In this document: piece by piece, positions 9,261 to 17,284 of the stretch
Layout: every line of letters begins with the position of its first letter
Numbering within the stretch: position 1 is the stretch's first letter
NCBI GenBank assembly: GCA_031422315.1
Contig: JANOQN010000042.1
Coordinates: 62,001-126,000 of the forward strand
From: JANNYA01 sp031422315
GTDB lineage: Bacteria; Pseudomonadota; Gammaproteobacteria; Xanthomonadales; SZUA-5
Direction: 5' to 3'
Length of the DNA stretch: 64,000 bases
Notes under the pieces: model-generated
The model's input: the letters and a program-made list of their open reading frames with translations, nothing else
Told to the model about the DNA's origin: nothing
Databases searched by the model: none
Program-made: the position numbers and the translations under genes

Positions 9261-9554
9261 ACTAAGCACTGTTAGATAGCGCCTAGGCGAGTATTAAAAG
9301 TACTGGCAGCTTTTGAGTGCGATGTCTGCAAAGGCCGAAACAGAAGGTGCTACACAAGACTAGCCAGAGCGCGCACGAATAGCGAAAACGCTTTTGCTAT
9401 CAGTTGCTTTGCCTGCTTATGAGGATTTAATCGAACGACTCGGGGGCTAGAACAAAAACAATGGGATGCAAATGCAAACCCTGCCACGATTGATCGCTGC
9501 CGCCTGTTTGAGCTGCTAAACTTCCGCGTTCTTGACCACCAGCGAGTTAGTAAG
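9261..9554. other. Non-coding gap upstream of hpd
   Basis: About 290 bases with no convincing gene on either strand; the open frames here lack start signals and family resemblance. Presumably holds the hpd promoter. No riboswitch, repeat or strong hairpin was seen. Confidence 0.5.
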
Positions 9555-10616
9555 ATGAGCGTTGCAGCACCTATTTTGAATCCTCTAGGCATCAATGGTT
9601 TTGCATTTGTGGAGTTTTCCGCACCTGACTCGGCGGGCTTAGCCGCGCTAGATCAGCTATTTCGCAATATGGGTTTCACCGCTGTCAGCCGCCACCGCGC
9701 ACGCGATATCACCAGATATCAGCAAGGTGGCGTCAGTTTCCTACTGCACGCCGAACCGACCAGCTTCGCCAGCCAATTCGCCAAAGCACACGGCCCTTGC
9801 GCGTGCGGCTTTGCGATTTACGTTCGTGATTCTGCCAGCTGTTTGCAAACGGTATTGGCGCGCGGAGCGGAGCAGATCCTATCCATGCATGAAACTGCGG
9901 CGGTCGCCTCGCCAGCCATCAAAGGTATTGGCGATTGCATGCTGTACTTAATTTCCGATGCCAGTGATTTGTTTAGCGACTATCAGCCAATTGCCGGGGC
10001 CGAGCAAGCTCCGATTGGTTTTGGGCTGACCTTTATTGATCACCTGACCCATAATTTGTATTTCGGCAACATGGCGAAGTGGGCAGATTATTACGAGCGC
10101 CTGTTTGGCTTTAGAGAAATTCGCTATTTTGATATCAAGGGTGCAAAAACTAGCTTGGTCAGCAAAGCGCTGACCGCACCCGATGGCGTGGTGCGAATTC
10201 CACTGAATGAATCGAGCGATCCAAAAAGCCAGATCAACGAGTATTTGGATCAGTATCACGGCGAAGGCATCCAGCACATCGCCTGTTTCACTGATGACAT
10301 CTACGCCACCGTGGAAGCCATGCGCGCGCAGAACATTGCGTTTTTGGCAACGCCCGATACCTATTACGACGTGATCGATCAGCGGATTCCAAATCACGGT
10401 GAAGATGTAGCGCGAATGGCGAAAAACCGCATCTTGATTGACGCTGATTTAGAAACCAAACAGCAAAAGCTGCTGCAAATCTTCACGCAAACCTGCATCG
10501 GTCCGATCTTCTTTGAAATAATTCAGCGCAAGGGCAATCAAGGCTTTGGCGAAGGCAATTTCCAAGCGCTATTTGAATCCATCGAGCGCGATCAAATGCA
10601 GCGCGGCGTGCTTTGA
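9555..10616 (+). CDS. hpd: 4-hydroxyphenylpyruvate dioxygenase
   Basis: Converts 4-hydroxyphenylpyruvate to homogentisate in tyrosine catabolism. The 353-residue protein is the usual bacterial length and shows the two vicinal-oxygen-chelate halves. The three Fe(II) ligands are visible: His in IDHLTHN (about residue 162), His in IQHIACF (about 239) and Glu in FFEIIQRKG (about 320). The C-terminal helix with NQGFGEGNFQALFESIE, which closes the active site, is intact. The rest of the homogentisate pathway is not in the window, so this gene is solitary. A palindromic repeat follows it. Confidence 0.97.
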   Translation: MSVAAPILNPLGINGFAFVEFSAPDSAGLAALDQLFRNMGFTAVSRHRARDITRYQQGGVSFLLHAEPTSFASQFAKAHGPCACGFAIYVRDSASCLQTVLARGAEQILSMHETAAVASPAIKGIGDCMLYLISDASDLFSDYQPIAGAEQAPIGFGLTFIDHLTHNLYFGNMAKWADYYERLFGFREIRYFDIKGAKTSLVSKALTAPDGVVRIPLNESSDPKSQINEYLDQYHGEGIQHIACFTDDIYATVEAMRAQNIAFLATPDTYYDVIDQRIPNHGEDVARMAKNRILIDADLETKQQKLLQIFTQTCIGPIFFEIIQRKGNQGFGEGNFQALFESIERDQMQRGVL

Positions 10617-10658
10617 AGAATTGCTCCAAGAACCGGCGCTTGGTATCGCTCTCAAATT

Positions 10659-10747
10659 CGTCATTCCCGCGCAGGCGGGAACCCAGGCTCGACCTACGTT
10701 CCGATCCCTCAGGCACCAAAATGGACGCGCGCGTGCGCGGGGTGACC
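10659..10747. repeat. REP/BIME-like palindromic repeat
   Basis: Begins CGTCATTCCCGCGCAGGCGGGAA and closes with an imperfect inverted end (GCGTGCGCGGGGTGACCA). The GTCATTCCCGCG...GCGGGAA hairpin is a very common intergenic repeat of proteobacteria. It lies between hpd and the next gene and may act as a transcript-stabilising hairpin or weak terminator. Confidence 0.7.
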
Positions 10748-10800
10748 ACTATGGCAGCGCGTCAATTCAGCGGTTTGATCTGGTAATCAGTCACTAGCAC

Positions 10801-12066
10801 ATGAAAATTAAAGACTATCTAGCACCCGGCGTACCCGCCATGCTAATGCTGGGCTTTAGCGCCGGCCTGCCATTATTGCTAGTGTTCTCCACGCTTTCGG
10901 CTTGGATGTCAGATGTAAAAATCGACCGCGCGCAAATCGGCGCATTAGCATTAATCAGCACGATGTATGGCTGGAAATTTGTTTGGGCGCCGCTATTGGA
11001 TCGCTACAACGTACCAGGCTTGAGCGCGCTGATTGGGCACCGGCGCAGCTGGATGTTGCTGAGCCAGCTGGGCGTGGCGGCGGGTCTAATCGGCATGGCG
11101 TTTGCTAATCCTGGGCCGGGAAATCTACTGCCGATTGTGGCCTTCGCAATGCTGGTGGCGTTTTGTTCAGCCAGCCAAGATATTGCACTCGATGCCTTTC
11201 GCATTGAAAGCGTCGCACCCGAATTTCAGCCGCACGCAGCCGCCACGTACACGCTTGGCTATCGCTTAGCCATGCTGTTGGCTGGCGCTGGGCCGCTGCT
11301 GATTGCTGACAAGTTGGATTGGCGCATCGCTTATCTAACGATGGCGGCCTGCATGATTATCGGCCCACTTGCGCTCGCAACCGTGCGGGAAGTCAGCTCA
11401 ACACGCGTGCCGATTGCACAATCGGTTCCTGAGTGGTTTGAAAGCACGGTAGCCGCGCCGTTTCGGAATTTCTTTAAACGCCACGGCGATTTGGCACTGG
11501 TGCTGCTGATTTTTGCCTGCACATATCGATTGGCAGACAGCCTGCTCGGTACGATGGCGAATCCGTTTTACTTAGGGCTGGGGTTTACTAAAACTCAAAT
11601 CGGCGAAATCAGCAAAGTCTACGGGTTTTTCATGACTATTCTCGGCGCATTCTCTGCCGTGTGGGTGGTTGAAAAACTCGGCCTGCTGCGCGCGCTCTGG
11701 GCCGCCGGGCTGCTTGCCGCATTGAGCAACTTAGCCTTTATTGCGCTGGCGCAGCAGGGAGCGTCGTTAAGCTGGCTGATCGTTGCCATCAGCGCCGATA
11801 ACTTTGGCTCCGGGCTGGCTGGCGCAGTCACGATTGTATTTTTGACGAGTTTTACCGATCGCAAATATTCCGCCACGCAATACGCGCTGTTTAGTTCCTT
11901 GCCACAGCTGGTCGGCAAGTTCTTAGCGGGTGGCTCAGGCGTAGTCGTCAATGAATTGGGTTATCAGGGCTTTTTCTTCTACACCATACTCGCGGGCTTG
12001 CCTGGACTGTTGATCTTGGCGTTTTATGGGCGCAGGTTTGTAGCGCATTTGGCTAAGGTGGATTAG
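10801..12066 (+). CDS. AmpG-like MFS permease
   Basis: A 421-residue, 12-helix major facilitator. The start MKIKDYLAPGVPAMLMLGFSAGLPLLL, the following WMSD..ID..QIGALAL and the ASQDIALDAFRIE segment (about residues 124-136) are typical of AmpG-family permeases, which import GlcNAc-anhydro-muropeptides in peptidoglycan recycling. Related members have other substrates, so transport of muropeptides is likely but not certain. Length is shorter than E. coli AmpG (491) and lacks its extra C-terminal helices, as in many non-enteric relatives. No recycling genes are adjacent, though a muropeptide-acting NlpC protein is 0.4 kb away. Confidence 0.85.
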   Translation: MKIKDYLAPGVPAMLMLGFSAGLPLLLVFSTLSAWMSDVKIDRAQIGALALISTMYGWKFVWAPLLDRYNVPGLSALIGHRRSWMLLSQLGVAAGLIGMAFANPGPGNLLPIVAFAMLVAFCSASQDIALDAFRIESVAPEFQPHAAATYTLGYRLAMLLAGAGPLLIADKLDWRIAYLTMAACMIIGPLALATVREVSSTRVPIAQSVPEWFESTVAAPFRNFFKRHGDLALVLLIFACTYRLADSLLGTMANPFYLGLGFTKTQIGEISKVYGFFMTILGAFSAVWVVEKLGLLRALWAAGLLAALSNLAFIALAQQGASLSWLIVAISADNFGSGLAGAVTIVFLTSFTDRKYSATQYALFSSLPQLVGKFLAGGSGVVVNELGYQGFFFYTILAGLPGLLILAFYGRRFVAHLAKVD

Positions 12067-12080
12067 TGCTTAGGCTAGTT

Positions 12081-12147
12081 TGTCGCGCGCTTCTGGCGAA
12101 GAGTGATTGATTAATTAGTTAATCTGTCGCGCGCCTCCGGCGATGGG
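12081..12147. repeat. Two imperfect 23-bp direct repeats
   Basis: TGTCGCGCGCTTCTGGCGAAGAG (12081-12103) and TGTCGCGCGCCTCCGGCGATGGG (12125-12147) repeat with a 44-base offset in the gap before the small acidic protein. The intervening sequence contains TTAATTAGTTAAT. Role unknown; could be a regulatory pair or a decayed intergenic repeat. Confidence 0.4.
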
Positions 12148-12231
12148 TCAGGCAATTTTCACACCAATCCAATAGATGGGCGTAAATTAGCGTCTCGCCA
12201 TTTGGCGAAAACCCAAATCCTGGAATTCGAC

Positions 12232-12435
12232 ATGAATCTATTGAACAAATCGACGTTGGCTGCATTTGCATTGCTTACCGCTGCAAGTGCGTTTGCGCAG
12301 GACGACACCTCGCGTTTTGAAAGCACTGAGGAGGAAGCCACCGAACAAGAATCAGCAAGCGAGGAAAAATCGGGCGAAGCCGACGAAGGCGATATGAGTG
12401 ACAAAGGTGAATCGGACGAGGAAGACGACGAATAG
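12232..12435 (+). CDS. Small acidic exported protein
   Basis: A 67-residue protein with a good signal peptide (MNLLNKSTLAAFALLTAASAFAQ). The mature part of about 44 residues is almost entirely Glu, Asp, Ser and Gly and ends in DEEDDE, so it is probably disordered and might bind cations. GGAA precedes the ATG at 12232; the upstream TTG would put charged residues before the signal. No family recognised. It converges with the NlpC gene, 11 bases away. Confidence 0.6.
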   Translation: MNLLNKSTLAAFALLTAASAFAQDDTSRFESTEEEATEQESASEEKSGEADEGDMSDKGESDEEDDE

Positions 12436-12446
12436 CAGCGCAGGCG

Positions 12447-12977
12447 TCAGAACGTTGCGTTCAAATACCGGCGCGCGCCGAGAAAATGCGCGCGCCAGTA
12501 CCCGCTAATCGGGCTTAGCTGGACATTTTTTCCGGTTCTCGGCGCGTGTACAAAACGATTTTCGCCCACGTACAAGCCGACATGATTTGCACCATTAGCG
12601 CCGAAAAAAACCAAATCACCCAAACGCAAGCCGCTTTGCAATTGCACATTTTGGCCGGCGCTGAATTGCGCTGCTGCAGTTCGCGGTAAAGGCTGTGAAA
12701 TTGCATCTTGAAATATGAAGCGCATTAATCCTGAGCAGTCAAATCCCTGCGCTGGTGATTCGCCGCCGTAACGATACGGCGTTCCGACTAGATCTAAGGC
12801 GCGAAACGCAATGCTTTGGGCTTTTTGTAGTGCTACGCCGCCATGAAAACTCTCCTTGAGCGGCACTTGGATAGCGGTTGGAAGCTGCCGCTGCGGCGTA
12901 TGACTGCAGCCGCTACAAAGCAGAACTAACATCAGACAAAGCGTAAATCGGATGCTAAGCACGGTGTCTTGCGGCAT
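12447..12977 (-). CDS. NlpC/P60 family lipoprotein endopeptidase
   Basis: A peptidoglycan endopeptidase of the NlpC/P60 (C40) family that would cut D-Glu-mDAP bonds. The 176-residue protein has a lipobox (LLCSGC) and then the complete catalytic set: FDCSG (Cys about residue 82), NHVGLYVG (His) and HAPRTG (third polar residue, His). Length fits the single-domain NlpC type. Its start overlaps the end of the upstream C26 gene by 23 bases, so the two are probably translated from one transcript together with the DUF4124 genes. Confidence 0.92.
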   Translation of the reverse strand: MPQDTVLSIRFTLCLMLVLLCSGCSHTPQRQLPTAIQVPLKESFHGGVALQKAQSIAFRALDLVGTPYRYGGESPAQGFDCSGLMRFIFQDAISQPLPRTAAAQFSAGQNVQLQSGLRLGDLVFFGANGANHVGLYVGENRFVHAPRTGKNVQLSPISGYWRAHFLGARRYLNATF

Positions 12978-13737
12978 CTAAAAACGCTTGCACGAGCGGT
13001 GCGGGATCGGCAAGTTCGCCTGCTTCGGTGTGAAACTCGGGGTGCCATTGCACCGCGACTACAAATGGAAACTGCGGCGCACAAAACGCTTCGACCATGC
13101 CGTCATCCGCAATGGCTTCAAGCCGCAAACCGGGCGCAAGTTCAGCAATGCCCTGATGGTGCGCGCTATTGACGAATACTCGGGTTTGCTGATGCCAGCG
13201 CTGTAACAAGCCGCCGTCAATCAACGTAACGGCGTGTGCGGCGTAGCAGTAACCGGTCTGCGAATCATGGCTCAAGGCGTCCTGTTTTTGCGTAGGGATG
13301 TCCTGCACCAATGCGCCACCAAAAGCCACTTGCAGCGCTTGAAAGCCCCGACAAATTCCTAAAATCGGCAGTTTGCGCGCCAAACAAACTTGAATGAAGT
13401 CAAATTCAAAGCGATCTCGAATGGCGTCACCCGGCCACTTGGCTGAAATCGGTTCTTGTTGATAGCGCCACGGCTCAATATCGGTGCCACCCTGCAGTAG
13501 CAAGCCATCAATACGCTCTGCAAGCGCTTGCATCGCGTTGACGCGCGCTTCGCCTTCGAGGTTTTGCAGCAATGGCAAACTAATAGGTACGCCGCCAAAC
13601 CGCGTGATGAGGTGATTATTGGCGTCGACCGTAGCGAGCCGATCAACCGAACTAGAGCTCGCACCGACGCCATCACCGGGCACGAATCTAGGGGAAAGTC
13701 CGATAATCGGCGGTTTTTTTTGCATCAATACCTGCAT
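12955..13737 (-). CDS. Class I glutamine amidotransferase-like hydrolase (C26, PuuD-like)
   Basis: A 260-residue peptidase C26 member, related to gamma-glutamyl-GABA hydrolase PuuD. The nucleophile elbow GICRGFQ (Cys about residue 124) and the catalytic His in AVQWHPEFH are present, as is LLLQGGTDIEPWRY before the first helix. The ATG at 13737 overlaps the stop of the upstream DUF4124 gene by one base (TGATG), favouring coupled translation. No putrescine genes are nearby, so the physiological substrate is open; hydrolysis of a gamma-glutamyl compound is the family expectation. Confidence 0.88.
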   Translation of the reverse strand: MQVLMQKKPPIIGLSPRFVPGDGVGASSSSVDRLATVDANNHLITRFGGVPISLPLLQNLEGEARVNAMQALAERIDGLLLQGGTDIEPWRYQQEPISAKWPGDAIRDRFEFDFIQVCLARKLPILGICRGFQALQVAFGGALVQDIPTQKQDALSHDSQTGYCYAAHAVTLIDGGLLQRWHQQTRVFVNSAHHQGIAELAPGLRLEAIADDGMVEAFCAPQFPFVVAVQWHPEFHTEAGELADPAPLVQAFLDAARHRA

Positions 13738-14027
13738 CAATCAGATCCGACGACATTGGCGTCATTGCGATAGCTCACGGTTTCGTACTTTTGATTTTTC
13801 GGCGGCGTATTGCTGAAATGCGCTTGCCCGTTGGCATCGGTCCACTTATAAACCGTGGTGCTCAAAGGCGCTTTGCCCGCGCGGGTGTTGGCAGTCGCAG
13901 GTTGCGCCGATTGGGTCGGTAATTTACTAACTACGTTCGCTCGAATACCCGGTGGGGTAAACCACCAGGCTGTCATCGCTAAAGCGCACAAAAGCAGTGC
14001 GAACACAAAGAGCTTAGTCGCGCTCAC
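13737..14027 (-). CDS. DUF4124 domain membrane protein
   Basis: A 96-residue protein starting with GTG (MSATKLFVF), with a single hydrophobic N-terminal segment (residues 5-23) and a C-terminal VYKWTDANGQAHFSNTPP, the DUF4124 core. This domain is frequent in envelope proteins of beta- and gammaproteobacteria; its function is unknown. It is the first of two DUF4124 genes in tandem and its stop overlaps the next start by one base. Confidence 0.8.
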   Translation of the reverse strand: MSATKLFVFALLLCALAMTAWWFTPPGIRANVVSKLPTQSAQPATANTRAGKAPLSTTVYKWTDANGQAHFSNTPPKNQKYETVSYRNDANVVGSD

Positions 14028-14065
14028 TGTCCGTTGATTTTATTGCGGTTGGCTTAAAGATTGAC

Positions 14066-14539
14066 TTAAAGGTTATTTGGCGTGCAGTAGCGCGCTTCAT
14101 CCGCCTGCGCGGCAGCAAGCTTACTAGCGACTGCTTCTTGCCCGAGTGCTTGGCGTGAGCCGTCGGGATTTTGCTCAACCACGCGGCCTCGGCCGGTCAA
14201 TGCCGTTAGGCGCTGGCGTACATTGCTGCAATAGCTTTTCAGCTGCGCTTGCTGCTGTTCGTCGGCCTGCATTTGCGCCGCTGTTTTCTTAGTGCCGTCT
14301 GCATTTTCAGTGGCCACTGGCGCTGCTGCAGGCGTTGCGCCTGCAACCGGGGTTACCTCGGTATTGCGGATTCGCACGGTTTCAGTTTTTTGTTTTGGCG
14401 GAGGCGTAGTACCGAAATGGACTTGGCCGTTCTCGTCGGTCCATTTGTGGATTTGCTGCGCATGTGCTTGATTAGCAATCGCTGTCATTATTAAGAGTGC
14501 AGCAAACGGAACTGCGACAAACTGAGCATAGGTTTTCAT
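14066..14539 (-). CDS. DUF4124 domain exported protein
   Basis: About 157 residues from the ATG at 14539, which follows a strong GGGAG ribosome-binding site; the longer frame adds 29 unlikely residues. A signal peptide (ending ANQAHAQ) precedes the DUF4124 core IHKWTDENGQVHFGTTPP. The C-terminal half is a Gln/Ala-rich helix (about residues 85-150) with a Cys pair (SYCSNVRQR, ARYCTPNNL). Paralogous in its core to the next gene downstream. Function unknown. Confidence 0.82.
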   Translation of the reverse strand: MKTYAQFVAVPFAALLIMTAIANQAHAQQIHKWTDENGQVHFGTTPPPKQKTETVRIRNTEVTPVAGATPAAAPVATENADGTKKTAAQMQADEQQQAQLKSYCSNVRQRLTALTGRGRVVEQNPDGSRQALGQEAVASKLAAAQADEARYCTPNNL

Positions 14540-14655
14540 AACAAACTCCCTTGGAATGACTGAATCTTTGCAGGACTTAAACTCTGAAGCAAATAGCCGC
14601 AGGCTACAAGTGGGGCGCTCGTGCAATTGCTAACTATTCAGCTCACACGTCATCA

Positions 14656-15279
14656 TTATTTAGCGCTAAAACACGCGCTAAACGCTTCCGCTTGCTGGCG
14701 CACGGATTCCGTGCGTTCGAAAAGTGCGCTAACCACGGCTAAATAGTCAGCGCCGGCATTAATGAGCGCTGTGGCTTTAGCTACCGTTATGCCGCCAATC
14801 GCGACCAGCGGCAAACCAAAGGCGCGCGCCTGCGCTAGTAATTCAAAACTTGCTTGCCGCGTATTGCGCTTCGTGGTGCTTTCGTAAAAAGCGCCAAAAG
14901 CGAGATAGCTGGCACCGTCAGCGCTTGCTTGTTCGGCGCGCGCCAGGCTGTCATAACAAGAAGCGCCAATGATCGCCGCTGCGCCTAGCGCTTTGCGCGC
15001 ATCCGCTACGCTGCAATCGCCTTCGCCAACATGCAAGCCGCAACCTAGTTTAGCGGCGAGCAGCATATCGTCATTAACAATAAACTGCGCGCCAGTCACT
15101 TTGCAAAGCTGCTGCAGCTGTTTGGCTTCGCGCTCGCGTTGGCTTGCGGGCTTTTGTTTGGCTCGGTATTGCAAATAAACCGCGCCACCCGCGAGCGCCT
15201 GCTCGCAGGCTTCGAAAAGCGCTGCATCGCTGAGCTGCTCTGGCGTTATAGCGTATAGCCCACCGGCTTTGGCGATCAC
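14656..15279 (-). CDS. thiE: Thiamine phosphate synthase
   Basis: Joins HMP-PP and thiazole phosphate to thiamine phosphate. The 207-residue TIM barrel has the family motifs: YLQYRAK, FIVNDD, LHVGE, GASCYDS, FGAFYESTTK (with the pyrophosphate-binding Ser-Thr-Thr) and VAIGGI. Start is GTG at 15279, 12 bases after the stop of the upstream lipoprotein gene, so the two are probably co-transcribed. No TPP riboswitch was seen upstream and no other thi genes are in the window. Confidence 0.95.
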   Translation of the reverse strand: MIAKAGGLYAITPEQLSDAALFEACEQALAGGAVYLQYRAKQKPASQREREAKQLQQLCKVTGAQFIVNDDMLLAAKLGCGLHVGEGDCSVADARKALGAAAIIGASCYDSLARAEQASADGASYLAFGAFYESTTKRNTRQASFELLAQARAFGLPLVAIGGITVAKATALINAGADYLAVVSALFERTESVRQQAEAFSACFSAK

Positions 15280-15291
15280 TGAATCTACGTC

Positions 15292-16350
15292 TTAGAAGCA
15301 CATTTTGCGTGCGCCGAGCGCCGCTGCTATGTCATGCCAGTTGTAGGCTGTTAGCTTGTCGTCGGCAATCAGATACACGCCGCCATTGGGCAAGTATTTC
15401 GTCATGCGACCTACGAATCGCATATCGGACGCGGCTTTGATTCCAGGCAAGCTAACCGTGCCGATAGATTCAAAACTGAGCCGACTCAATAGTTCCAGTT
15501 GAAAGCCTGCGTCGGTTTTTTGCAGCGCAATCCAGTAGCCTGGATTTGAGCCGCGTGTGCAGGCCATGACGTCAATGCCAAGCGTTTCTGCTTTCAGTGC
15601 AATAGGCTTTTGCTCGGTGAACTGGCCATCTTTATCTAGAAAGCGCAGCGTTCTACCTTGAGTCAGCATAAAACCCGCTTCCAGCGGATGCGCGCTGAGT
15701 GATGAAATCTGCGCCGCGCCCAAGTCCAATTCGCTGGTAGATTTTATAGAAAGCAGCTCTAAATCACCGACGTCAACGAGTGTCTTAGACTTCATATCAG
15801 CCCGGAAGAATTTCAGTTTATCGCCGGAAGGCTGTTTGTCTAACACCGCGACGCGATAGCCCGGGCTCAACTTGGTTATCGCCATGGCTTGCGGGTTGAC
15901 GAGGTCGGCAAGTTTTTGCACTCCATAACTTCGCGGTGTCACGTCCACGCCGACAACCTGTAGCGCCTGATTGGCATCCATCATAAACAGCGTGCCGTCT
16001 GCTTCCCGTACCCATGCATGATCAGACATGGGGTTTTTTGCGGTTTTTGTAATGCTTTGAAAAAGAGCGCCTTCATCGGTGCCGATTTGGAATAGCGTTT
16101 TGGCGGTGGGCGCGGTTATGAAAAAAGAATCGCCCCGATCTTGGTCATAAAAATAAGCAAAGGTTTTTAACGCGGCTTGAGCTGGCGCTGCGATGGCATA
16201 GATCGGCTTGAGTTCAACTGTCGCGGCGGCGGGCGGTGTGGTGGCAGGCGTTGCTGCGTTCGACGCGTCTTTTTGACTCGCGCAGCCGACAAGGCCCAGG
16301 CAGCTTATGCTCGCAGCTGAGATTAAAAGTATTGGGAAAAGATTCTTCAT
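15292..16350 (-). CDS. Lipoprotein, probable beta-propeller
   Basis: A 352-residue protein with lipobox GLVGCAS (Cys about residue 23) and a Thr/Pro/Ala-rich linker. The rest consists of repeated short beta-strand units with alternating hydrophobic residues (FFITAPTAKTLFQIG, RVAVLDKQPSG, LRFLDKDGQF, VYLIADDKLTAYNW), suggesting a propeller, perhaps distantly like phytase-type propellers. No catalytic residues are assignable. It sits directly upstream of thiE, which may be only positional. Confidence 0.65.
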   Translation of the reverse strand: MKNLFPILLISAASISCLGLVGCASQKDASNAATPATTPPAAATVELKPIYAIAAPAQAALKTFAYFYDQDRGDSFFITAPTAKTLFQIGTDEGALFQSITKTAKNPMSDHAWVREADGTLFMMDANQALQVVGVDVTPRSYGVQKLADLVNPQAMAITKLSPGYRVAVLDKQPSGDKLKFFRADMKSKTLVDVGDLELLSIKSTSELDLGAAQISSLSAHPLEAGFMLTQGRTLRFLDKDGQFTEQKPIALKAETLGIDVMACTRGSNPGYWIALQKTDAGFQLELLSRLSFESIGTVSLPGIKAASDMRFVGRMTKYLPNGGVYLIADDKLTAYNWHDIAAALGARKMCF

Positions 16351-16497
16351 AGATTTGTCCTGTTTGAGGCGTGCAGTAGCTAGCCGCTTGGGAAAAAGTT
16401 CGCAATTAGTAGCAATGGTCTTAAATCAGTGCGCAGTTTAACAGCTTGAGCTTTGATAGCGCTTGCTAGAGCGGGCAAGCTCACGCAGACTTCAGCG

Positions 16498-17205
16498 ATG
16501 CGAGCCCAGATTCCCCGTGCAAAAAAAGACGTCAGCTTATTCGTTAATGCGATCAACCTAGGCTCGTATTTCTTGCGTGGCGCACAGCCTTATCCAGTTA
16601 GCAAACTCAAGCTTAAGCAGCGCGTCCGGGGCTTGACAGCCTCCACGCTGATTGGTTCCCGCACATCCGAGCGCGCGAAAGTGCGCGCGCTTAATCAACG
16701 CCTAGGTATAGATGCACGCTACGGCGCAAAGCATCAGTTGGCGCCGCAATGTGAGGCGCTGCTGTTGACGCTGTGCGGATTGGACGGTTTGCGCCGCGAA
16801 TTCTGGCTGGCGCCGCAGGCAGCGCTGGCTTGGCGAGCTCTTAAAGCGGCGGCGCAAGCAGATGGCGTGCGCCTCGTTGAAATTTCAGGCTTTCGCAGCG
16901 TTGAATATCAAGCGGGATTGATTTTGGGCAAACTTCGGCGCGGTCAAACCATTGCGGAGATACTTAAAGTTTCTGCCGCACCTGGATTTTCAGAACACCA
17001 TACCGGCCGAGCGGTAGACGTTTGCGATAGCGATGAGCTGGCTAACCGATCGTTTTTGACCGAAGCGTTCGAATTGACTGAAAGCTACGCTTGGCTAGTG
17101 CAAAACGCGTCGCGATACGGCTTTACTCAAAGCTTTGGCCGAGACAATCGCCATGGCATCGCTTATGAGCCCTGGCACTGGTGTTATCGACAGCGAACAC
17201 TTTGA
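16498..17205 (+). CDS. VanY-like D-alanyl-D-alanine carboxypeptidase family protein
   Basis: A zinc peptidase of the LAS/VanY group acting on peptidoglycan stems. About 235 residues; the conserved core has LVEISGFRS, GFSEHHTGRAVDV (zinc His and Asp) and YEPWHW (zinc His and base). The order S-E-H-H..D..W-H-W is complete. No signal peptide or transmembrane segment is apparent, which is odd for an envelope enzyme; the start is uncertain (TTG 16453 or ATG 16498). The N-terminal 100 residues are not typical VanY sequence. Confidence 0.8.
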   Translation: MRAQIPRAKKDVSLFVNAINLGSYFLRGAQPYPVSKLKLKQRVRGLTASTLIGSRTSERAKVRALNQRLGIDARYGAKHQLAPQCEALLLTLCGLDGLRREFWLAPQAALAWRALKAAAQADGVRLVEISGFRSVEYQAGLILGKLRRGQTIAEILKVSAAPGFSEHHTGRAVDVCDSDELANRSFLTEAFELTESYAWLVQNASRYGFTQSFGRDNRHGIAYEPWHWCYRQRTL

Positions 17206-17284
17206 ACGCCTGCTCATTACTCATTACCTGTATTACTAAACCTGTATTGCTAACAACCTATATTTTTGACGGAAAAATTTACCC

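Noticed and set aside
9350..9595. 81-codon minus-strand frame before hpd
   Set aside because: No ribosome-binding site, composition unlike a gene, and it overlaps the hpd start.
12159..12404. Ser/Ala-rich minus-strand frame
   Set aside because: It is the antisense shadow of the small acidic exported protein.
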